This document shows positions 1 to 5,071 of a DNA stretch of 5,071 nt, one piece after another. This DNA comes from Rhodobiaceae bacterium (GTDB taxonomy: Bacteria > Pseudomonadota > Alphaproteobacteria > Rhizobiales > TMED25). A program made the translations under genes and the position numbers. The stretch spans positions 1 to 5,071 of the forward strand of contig PAHC01000016.1 in the NCBI GenBank assembly GCA_002704755.1, in the 5' to 3' direction. Every line of letters begins with the position of its first letter. Within the stretch, counting starts at the first letter, position 1. The notes beneath the pieces were generated by a model. It did not search any database. It was not told where the DNA came from and saw only the letters and a list, made by a program, of their open reading frames with translations.

Positions 1-303
1 CCAAAAAATATTATAACGAAAGCTCCAACAGCTGAATTAAGGGATAATCAAACAGATCAAGACTCTCTTCCTGAGTATGATGTTCTTGATGATATTTTGT
101 ATAAACTCATTGAAGAAGAGATATCTGTAAAAGATATTATAAAATCAGGGCATGATAAACAATGGGTGACTAAAATACAAAATCTCTTATATATATCAGA
201 ATACAAGAGGAGGCAGGCACCGCCTGGGGTAAAAATATCCAGTAAGAATTTTGGAAAAGACAGAAGATATCCAATTACAAACAATTTTCGAGACAAAAGT
301 TAG
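1..303 (+). CDS. nadE: NAD+ synthetase, C-terminal fragment (5' end outside window)
   Basis: This is the last 100 codons of a reading frame that is open from base 1 and ends at TAG 301-303. NadE catalyses the ATP-dependent amidation of deamido-NAD+ to NAD+, the last step of NAD biosynthesis in the cytoplasm. The visible part is the end of the ATP-pyrophosphatase (NAD synthase) domain. A KAPTAELRDNQTDQDSLPEYD segment near residues 7-27 matches the family's K-x-[PS]-[ST]-A-E-L...DQ.DE..LP.Y loop, which contacts pyrophosphate and substrate. EYKRRQAPPGVKIS near residues 72-85 and the terminal DRRYPITNNFRDKS match the usual C terminus. That ending (RR.PITN.FR) is typical of the long glutamine-dependent NadE that carries an N-terminal nitrilase-type glutaminase domain, but that domain lies upstream and cannot be confirmed here. 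The gene ends 9 bases before gltX, so co-transcription is likely. Confidence 0.93.
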   Translation, partial: PKNIITKAPTAELRDNQTDQDSLPEYDVLDDILYKLIEEEISVKDIIKSGHDKQWVTKIQNLLYISEYKRRQAPPGVKISSKNFGKDRRYPITNNFRDKS

Positions 304-312
304 AAAAATATT

Positions 313-1662
313 ATGACAGTCAATAAACTCAGATTCGCTCCAAGTCCAACTGGTAATTTACATATCGGAAATGCCAGAACATTAATTTTGAACTATATAT
401 ATTCTAAGGCAATTGATGGAAAGCTAATACTAAGAATCGATGATACAGATACTGAAAGATCAGAGGAAAGGTATTACCAATCTATTCTTAACGATATTGA
501 TTGGCTGGAAATAGATATTTTTGATATTAAAAGACAGTCTGAAAAAACCGAGAAATATCAAGATATTGCAAACAAGCTAATTGAACAGGGCAAGCTTTAC
601 CCTTGTTTTGAAACTGATGAAGAGCTAAACCGTGCAAGAAAATTAAGTTTATCTCGTGGTCAGCCTCCAATATATGACAGGAGTGCGTTGAACCTGACTG
701 AAGAGCAAAAAAATGAATATGAATCCAATAGCATAAATCCATATTGGAGATTTAAACTCGATCGTGAGGTTGTTGAATGGAACGATTTGATTAGGGGTCG
801 CCAAACAATTGATTGCGGATCTTTTTCAGATCCCGTTTTGATAAGGGCAGATGGAACGTTCTTATATACATTACCAAGTGTTGTTGATGATATTGATCTA
901 GAAATCACTCATATATTGAGAGGTGAAGATCATGTATCTAACACAGCAACACAAATACAGTTATTCAAAACACTCAATGCATCTATTCCAAATTTTGGTC
1001 ATCACAGTTTAATGGTGCAAAAAGATGGATCGCGTATGTCAAAAAGATCAGGATCATTATCACTTGAAGAAGTTAGAGAAAGCGGTATCGAACCAATTAC
1101 TCTAATAAATTACTGCGCGCGTATTGGTACATCAGATGCTGTAGAAGCCTTCCAAACTACCGATGAGTTAGTTAAGAACTATGACCTATCAAAAATCTCT
1201 CGTTCCCCCGCAAGGTTTAGTATTGAAGAACTCGAAGTTCTGAACAAAAAGATTATTCAGAATATACCATTTGAAAGAGCTAGTGATAGATTAGGACAGG
1301 ATGGAATAACAGGTGAAAATGCTGAAAAATTTTGGAATGTTATAAGGACAAATATTAACAATATCCATGAAGCCAAAAAATGGTGGGATATTGTAGGAGA
1401 TAACCCAATTAATGCTAATGATAGTGTAAATAAAGAAGTGATAACAACTGCAAAGGAGTTATTACCTGAAGATCCTTGGAATGAAAATACATGGTCAGAA
1501 TGGACAGGCAAAATAGCAGCAAAAACCGGTTTAAAAGGTAAAGAATTATACTTACCAATAAGAATTGCACTCACAGGCGAGACCTCAGGCCCAGAACTAG
1601 CAACTTTCATGCTCTTACTTGGCAAGGGTAAAGTGCAAAAAAGATTAGATAATTATATTTGA
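313..1662 (+). CDS. gltX: Glutamyl-tRNA synthetase (glutamate--tRNA ligase)
   Basis: A complete 449-residue class I aminoacyl-tRNA synthetase that charges tRNA(Glu) with glutamate in the cytoplasm. The Rossmann fold opens with RFAPSPTGNLHIGNART (residues 7-23), where HIGN (17-20) is the HIGH signature, followed by LRIDDTDTERS (40-50). YTLPSVVDDIDLEITHILRGEDHVSNT (about 185-211) is the conserved GluRS core and SRMSKRSG (240-247) is the KMSKS loop. The rest is the alpha-helical anticodon-binding region, ending in KGKELYLPIRIALTGETSGPELA (408-430), a typical bacterial GluRS segment. Length is normal, slightly under the 470 or so of E. coli. Only Cys98 remains of the E. coli-type zinc set (C-x-C...C-x-H), which is common in alphaproteobacteria and need not mean loss of function. 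Many alphaproteobacteria carry two gltX copies and lack GlnRS, so this enzyme could be discriminating, or also mischarge tRNA(Gln) for GatCAB; the window cannot tell. ATG 313 is the first start after the nadE stop and leaves a normal N terminus. No good Shine-Dalgarno precedes it, so coupling to nadE translation is plausible. Confidence 0.96.
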   Translation: MTVNKLRFAPSPTGNLHIGNARTLILNYIYSKAIDGKLILRIDDTDTERSEERYYQSILNDIDWLEIDIFDIKRQSEKTEKYQDIANKLIEQGKLYPCFETDEELNRARKLSLSRGQPPIYDRSALNLTEEQKNEYESNSINPYWRFKLDREVVEWNDLIRGRQTIDCGSFSDPVLIRADGTFLYTLPSVVDDIDLEITHILRGEDHVSNTATQIQLFKTLNASIPNFGHHSLMVQKDGSRMSKRSGSLSLEEVRESGIEPITLINYCARIGTSDAVEAFQTTDELVKNYDLSKISRSPARFSIEELEVLNKKIIQNIPFERASDRLGQDGITGENAEKFWNVIRTNINNIHEAKKWWDIVGDNPINANDSVNKEVITTAKELLPEDPWNENTWSEWTGKIAAKTGLKGKELYLPIRIALTGETSGPELATFMLLLGKGKVQKRLDNYI

Positions 1663-1686
1663 TTTTCATTAAAATTGATTTATAAT
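1659..1686 (+). promoter_or_regulatory. Predicted sigma-70 type promoter of tetR-cysS-cimA
   Basis: A -35 candidate TTGATT (1659-1664) and a perfect -10 TATAAT (1681-1686) are separated by 16 bases. The -35 box overlaps the gltX stop codon (TGA 1660-1662), so the promoter begins exactly where gltX ends. Transcription would start around 1692-1694, inside the adjacent palindrome, giving a leader of about 20 bases before the TTG start. In AT-rich DNA, -10 matches arise by chance, but this one lies in the only sizeable intergenic gap and has a good -35 partner and an operator-like site next to it. No intrinsic terminator hairpin is visible after gltX, so read-through from nadE-gltX is also possible. 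Confidence 0.65.
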
Positions 1687-1701
1687 CGAACGATCGTTCT
1701 A
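1686..1701 (+). promoter_or_regulatory. Palindromic operator, probable TetR autoregulatory site
   Basis: GAACGATCGTTC (1688-1699) is a perfect 12-base palindrome. It extends to 16 bases with one mismatched pair (C1687/T1700) and a further matching outer pair (T1686/A1701). It lies immediately downstream of the -10 box, over the predicted transcription start, 13 bases upstream of the tetR start codon. TetR-family repressors bind short inverted repeats as dimers and commonly repress their own gene from such a position. That this TetR binds here is inferred from position and symmetry alone. I did not notice a second full copy in the window. Confidence 0.65.
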
Positions 1702-1707
1702 AAGGTG
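1702..1707 (+). promoter_or_regulatory. Shine-Dalgarno that supports the TTG start of tetR
   Basis: AAGGTG (within AAAGGTGATAG) lies 5 bases before TTG 1713-1715. This is the strongest ribosome binding site in the window and is the main reason for accepting the TTG start. The GTG at 1705 is in another frame and meets a stop four codons later, and no ATG in the tetR frame precedes the helix-turn-helix region. Confidence 0.75.
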
Positions 1708-1712
1708 ATAGT

Positions 1713-2279
1713 TTGGTAAAAATTGTTTCATATAGAGATTTAGTAGATAAACTCATCGATATATTCTGTGAGTTTGGTTACGACGGGACTAGTCTGACAA
1801 TATTGTCTCAAAAGACAGGACTCGGTAGAGCTAGCCTTTATTATCATTTCCCAGGTGGAAAAGAAGAAATGGCTAATGCAGTTTATGAAAAAATTAGCAG
1901 AGATTTTACTAAATTAGTATTAGCGCCGCTTGCAACCGATCTTAACTTTCAAACAAAAATAAAAAATATGCTAGAAGGTATAAATTTATTTTATAACAAT
2001 GGCAAAAGGTCTTGTTTAATAGATGTATTTGCTATTGGATCAACAAAAGATATTTTTCATACGCAAATTAAGAATGCCGCAATGTATTGGAAGGACTCTC
2101 TCGTTAAAATCATTGAAGATGAAGGTATTGATAACACGCGTGCAGTAGCTATATCGGAGGATATCATTATCTCTATAGAGGGTGCATTAATCTTTACACG
2201 CGCCACTGGTGATTACTCGAGTTTTAATAGGACTTTAGAGAAGATTCTAAATATGATCTCAGTAAATAATTTAAGGTAA
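1713..2279 (+). CDS. TetR/AcrR-family transcriptional regulator (LmrA/YxaF-like)
   Basis: A complete 188-residue one-component regulator. An N-terminal helix-turn-helix (about residues 7-54) has the expected layout: helix 1 around YRDLVDKLIDIFCEFGY, helix 2 around TSLTILSQKTG, and a recognition segment GRASLYYHFPGGKEEMA (38-54). The LYYHFPGGKEEM form is characteristic of the LmrA/YxaF-like branch of TetR proteins, as is the NGKRSCLIDVFAIG stretch (97-109) at the start of the ligand and dimerisation domain. The C-terminal half is all-helical with no enzymatic motif. Such proteins usually repress nearby genes until a small molecule binds; the ligand cannot be read from the sequence. The start codon is TTG, backed by a strong ribosome binding site. 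A palindrome over its predicted promoter suggests autoregulation. The stop lies 5 bases before cysS, so cysS and cimA probably share the transcript. Family assignment is secure; the subfamily and regulon are inferences. Confidence 0.9.
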   Translation: MVKIVSYRDLVDKLIDIFCEFGYDGTSLTILSQKTGLGRASLYYHFPGGKEEMANAVYEKISRDFTKLVLAPLATDLNFQTKIKNMLEGINLFYNNGKRSCLIDVFAIGSTKDIFHTQIKNAAMYWKDSLVKIIEDEGIDNTRAVAISEDIIISIEGALIFTRATGDYSSFNRTLEKILNMISVNNLR

Positions 2280-2284
2280 TCAGA

Positions 2285-3655
2285 ATGAATTTATACCTAT
2301 ACAATTCCATAACTAAAAAAAAAGATGAATTCATTCCTTTAGATGTAAATAAAATCAGGATGTATGTTTGTGGTCCAACCGTTTATGACGAACCACATAT
2401 AGGTAATGCAAGACCAGTAATAGTATTTGATCTTATTTACAGGATATTAAGAAACTTCTATGGAAATGAGAATGTAACTTACGTTCGTAATATTACTGAT
2501 GTAGATGACAAAATAAACAAAATAGCATCAGAAAAATACCCTGATATTGAAACAAATATAGCAATTAAGAAGCTAACAACGGATATTGAAAAAAAATTCA
2601 AAGATTATGCAAGTAAATTAGAATGTTTGTTACCATCAATTGAACCGCGTGCAACGGAACATATATCTGAAATGATTGAGATCATAGAAGGTCTCATTGA
2701 TAAGAAATCAGCTTATGTAGTGGATGGACATGTAATATTTGACATTAATAAATATGACAAATACGGGAGCTTATCCAATAAATCTCAGAAAGATTTAATA
2801 GCTGGTGCAAGAATAGAAGTTGCAACCTATAAAAATAACCCACTTGATTTTGTATTGTGGAAACCAAGTCAGCCAAATGAGCCATACTGGGATAGTCCAT
2901 GGGGAAAAGGCAGACCAGGGTGGCATATTGAGTGCTCAGCAATGTCATCAAAATATCTAGGGCAAGAATTTGATATTCATGGAGGGGGAATTGATCTGAT
3001 ATTCCCTCATCATGAAAATGAGGTTGCTCAATCATGTTCGTATCATTCCAACGAACATATGGCCAAATATTTTGTCCATAATGGAACATTAAATATCGAG
3101 GGGAAAAAGATGTCGAAATCACTCGGAAATGTGGTTTCGTTGAACGATATGTTGGATACTTACCATGGTGCAATCCTAAGATTTACTATGTTAAGAACAC
3201 ACTACAGGCAGCCAATAGATTGGACAAAGAATAGTTTGGAGGAATCCAAGAACATTTTGAAGAAATGGGTATCCGTATCAAACATAGATAATCTGCGGGC
3301 TCAAGAGGTACCATCAGAATTTTATGAAACCCTTTTGGATGATATAAATACACCTCAAGCAATTACAAAGATGCACGCTTATTTTTCAAATAAAGAATAC
3401 GACAAACTCTTTGGGGCATTAAACTTTTTGGGAATTAACATCAAAAATTTGAGCCATTCAATGGCATCAGAGCAAAATAGTAAAAAAGATGCAATCGATG
3501 AAACAGAAGTAAACAAACTCATCGAAGAGAGGAATTCCGCAAGAAAGGCAAAGGATTATAAAAAATCCGATGAAATTAGGAATAAACTTGAATTAATGGG
3601 AATAAAGCTTCAAGATGATGGAGATAAGTCCACCTGGGAATATATAAATGAGTAA
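2285..3655 (+). CDS. cysS: Cysteinyl-tRNA synthetase (cysteine--tRNA ligase)
   Basis: A complete 456-residue class I synthetase that charges tRNA(Cys) with cysteine, an essential cytoplasmic function. MYVCGPTVYDEPHIGNAR (26-43) carries the HIGN signature (38-41). The zinc ligands that recognise the cysteine thiol are all present: Cys29, Cys217 (in GWHIECSAMS), His242 and Glu246 (in FPHHENEVAQS), with the same 25- and 4-residue spacing as E. coli Cys209/His234/Glu238. KMSKS is at 275-279, followed by LGN. DLIAGARIEV (170-179) and FDIHGGGIDL (229-238) are further family hallmarks. The C terminus has the helical bundle (DALY-like) region and the RKAKDYKKSDEIRNKLELMGI segment (420-440). Length is standard. 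AAGG (2273-2276), overlapping the end of tetR, gives a Shine-Dalgarno 8 bases before ATG 2285. The 5-base gap after tetR and the 8-base overlap with cimA indicate an operon. No internal promoter was evident. Confidence 0.97.
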   Translation: MNLYLYNSITKKKDEFIPLDVNKIRMYVCGPTVYDEPHIGNARPVIVFDLIYRILRNFYGNENVTYVRNITDVDDKINKIASEKYPDIETNIAIKKLTTDIEKKFKDYASKLECLLPSIEPRATEHISEMIEIIEGLIDKKSAYVVDGHVIFDINKYDKYGSLSNKSQKDLIAGARIEVATYKNNPLDFVLWKPSQPNEPYWDSPWGKGRPGWHIECSAMSSKYLGQEFDIHGGGIDLIFPHHENEVAQSCSYHSNEHMAKYFVHNGTLNIEGKKMSKSLGNVVSLNDMLDTYHGAILRFTMLRTHYRQPIDWTKNSLEESKNILKKWVSVSNIDNLRAQEVPSEFYETLLDDINTPQAITKMHAYFSNKEYDKLFGALNFLGINIKNLSHSMASEQNSKKDAIDETEVNKLIEERNSARKAKDYKKSDEIRNKLELMGIKLQDDGDKSTWEYINE

Positions 3656-5071
3656 AGAAAAAATATATATATTTGATACGACGCTAAGAGATGGCAACCA
3701 AACGCCGGGTGTAGATTTCACTGTGGATGATAAAAACAGAATATCAAAAATTCTTGATGACTTGGGTATAGATTATGTTGAAGGTGGATATCCTGGCGCT
3801 AATCCAACAGATACAGATTTTTTTAATTCACCACCAAAATTCAAAAATTCAAAATTTGTTTCATTTGGAATGACAAAAAGACCCGGTCGTTCAGCCTCAA
3901 ATGATCCTGGGTTTAATGAGTTATTATCATATAAAACGGACGCAATTTGTTATGTCGCAAAATCATGGGACTTTCATGTAAGAAAAGCGCTTGGTTGTAC
4001 ACTTGAAGAAAATGTTTCATCAATTAAAGAGTCAGTAAAAGCTGCTTCTAAATCACATGGTGAAGTCATGGTTGATTGTGAACATTTTTTTGATGGTTAC
4101 AAGAATAACAGAGAATACGCTACAGAATCCGTAAAGGCAGCTTATGAATCAGGAGCAAGATGGGTTGTTTTGTGTGATACAAATGGTGGAACATTACCAG
4201 ATGAAGTATCTGAAATTGTCACTGAAATATGCAATCTAATACCTGGTAAGAACTTAGGCATTCACGCTCATAATGATACAGGAAATGCTGTAGCCAATAG
4301 TCTAGCAGCAATTCAATCCGGTGTGCGTCAAGTGCAAGGCACGCTAAACGGTATTGGAGAGAGATGTGGTAATGCTGATCTAATCACAATCATACCAACC
4401 CTTCTACTAAAAGGGAGATTTAATAATAATTTTAAAATATCAGTAACGAATAAAGCTCTAAAAAATATTAGGAAAACAAGCTTAATCATAGATGATATTC
4501 TAAATAGAGCACCTGATAAACAATCACCATATGTTGGTGAAAGCGCCTTCGCAACAAAAGCCGGTATTCATGCATCTGCAATCATTAAAGATCCTAAAAC
4601 CTATGAGCATGTGGAACCTGAAAATGTTGGTAATGAGAGAAAGTTATTAATATCCGATCAGGGTGGAAAATCGAATGTTGTTTCTGCATTGAAGAAAATG
4701 GGGATTAACATACCAAAAGATGATCAAAGAATTACTGAATTGTTGGAGATTGTTAAAGAGAGGGAGTCAAGAGGGTATACTTATGAGAGTGCACAGGCAT
4801 CTTTTGAACTATTGGCTCGTGAAATATTTGGTAACTTAAAAGAATTTTTCAATGTTGAAAGTTTCAGGACATTAGTAGAAAGACGTATCAATGCAAAAGG
4901 AGAACTCATAACTGTTTCAGAGGCAACAGTAAAAGTTCTCGTCGACGGTGAGCGATTCATCTCATCAGGTGAGGGTAACGGTCCTGTGAATGCATTAGAT
5001 AACGCTATGCGAAGAGATCTTGGAAAATATAATAAATACCTCAAGAATATGCAGCTCGTTGATTATAAAGT
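3648..5071 (+). CDS. cimA: (R)-citramalate synthase, truncated by window end
   Basis: 474 codons are visible and the frame is still open at the right edge; roughly the last 50-60 residues of a typical CimA are missing. It condenses pyruvate with acetyl-CoA to (R)-citramalate, the first step of threonine-independent isoleucine synthesis; the product feeds leuCD and leuB. The N-terminal HMGL-like TIM barrel opens with FDTTLRDGNQTPGV (9-22). R14 and D15 are the catalytic/metal residues, E145 in CEHFFDGY is the likely catalytic glutamate, and H206 and H208 (HAHND) with N242 (GERCGNAD) complete the metal site. KAGIHASA (304-311) is the conserved linker-region motif. From about residue 400 (FFNVESFRTLVERR) the LeuA-type allosteric domain begins, so feedback control by isoleucine is possible. 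The EHFFDGY motif and overall pattern favour CimA over 2-isopropylmalate synthase or homocitrate synthase. The ATG lies inside the cysS end (ATGAGTAA, 8-base overlap), with a weak GGGA 8 bases upstream, so translational coupling to cysS is likely. Confidence 0.93.
   Translation, partial: MSKEKIYIFDTTLRDGNQTPGVDFTVDDKNRISKILDDLGIDYVEGGYPGANPTDTDFFNSPPKFKNSKFVSFGMTKRPGRSASNDPGFNELLSYKTDAICYVAKSWDFHVRKALGCTLEENVSSIKESVKAASKSHGEVMVDCEHFFDGYKNNREYATESVKAAYESGARWVVLCDTNGGTLPDEVSEIVTEICNLIPGKNLGIHAHNDTGNAVANSLAAIQSGVRQVQGTLNGIGERCGNADLITIIPTLLLKGRFNNNFKISVTNKALKNIRKTSLIIDDILNRAPDKQSPYVGESAFATKAGIHASAIIKDPKTYEHVEPENVGNERKLLISDQGGKSNVVSALKKMGINIPKDDQRITELLEIVKERESRGYTYESAQASFELLAREIFGNLKEFFNVESFRTLVERRINAKGELITVSEATVKVLVDGERFISSGEGNGPVNALDNAMRRDLGKYNKYLKNMQLVDYK

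Noticed and set aside
57..296. 79-codon open frame on the minus strand over the nadE end
   Set aside because: The plus strand encodes a clear NadE C terminus here; the minus-strand product has no support.
759..764. CGATCG core as in the operator centre
   Set aside because: The symmetry does not extend beyond 6 bases and it lies within gltX.
854..861. GAACGTTC palindrome sharing the GAACG half-site of the tetR operator
   Set aside because: It is inside gltX coding sequence, lacks the 4-base-longer spacing of the operator, and an 8-base palindrome is expected by chance in a window this size.
527..908. Two overlapping minus-strand open frames (71 and 82 codons) inside gltX
   Set aside because: Both lie antisense to conserved GltX sequence and have no family resemblance.
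1257..1625. 122-codon open frame on the minus strand inside gltX
   Set aside because: Antisense to the conserved GltX C-terminal region, with no recognisable protein features; a shadow frame.
1705..1707. GTG as an alternative start for the TetR gene
   Set aside because: It is in a different frame and reaches TAA four codons later.
1663..1712. Intrinsic terminator after gltX
   Set aside because: The only hairpin-capable sequence is the palindrome at 1688-1699, which has no loop room and no following T-run; it fits an operator better.
2479..2490. TTACG-TT-CGTAA inverted repeat
   Set aside because: Short arms inside conserved CysS coding sequence (YVRN), with no promoter elements nearby.
2745..3173. 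142-codon open frame on the minus strand inside cysS
   Set aside because: It lies fully antisense to conserved CysS motifs (zinc ligands and HHENE), its translation resembles no family, and it has no upstream gap of its own; a shadow frame.
4781..5044. 87-codon open frame on the minus strand inside cimA
   Set aside because: Opposite the conserved start of the CimA regulatory domain, with no domain or ribosome site to support it.

Overview
The window looks like part of an AT-rich (about one third G+C, estimated by eye) alphaproteobacterial chromosome. The base composition and the alphaproteobacterial style of the GltX protein, including its lack of the Cys/His zinc set found in E. coli GluRS, suggest this. 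A marine, streamlined type of lineage is possible, but the sequence alone does not settle the taxonomy. All genes are on the + strand and almost every base is coding. No mobile element, CRISPR array, tRNA or rRNA is visible.

Layout: 1-303 is the C-terminal end of an NAD+ synthetase (nadE). After a 9-base gap comes a complete glutamyl-tRNA synthetase (gltX, 313-1662). A 50-base gap then holds the only clear regulatory signal: a TTGATT/TATAAT promoter whose -35 box overlaps the gltX stop codon, followed by a perfect 12-base palindrome at the predicted transcription start. Next is a TetR-family regulator with a TTG start (1713-2279), a complete cysteinyl-tRNA synthetase (cysS, 2285-3655), and a citramalate synthase (cimA, from 3648) that runs off the right edge still open.

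How the genes fit together: nadE-gltX looks like the end of one transcription unit and tetR-cysS-cimA like the start of another. The second unit has a 5-base gap (tetR/cysS) and an 8-base overlap (cysS/cimA). The palindrome sits where a TetR dimer would block its own promoter. If no other promoter feeds the downstream genes, a ligand-responsive TetR repressor would control an essential aminoacyl-tRNA synthetase and the first committed step of the threonine-independent isoleucine pathway. The individual enzymes are ordinary; this wiring is the point of interest.
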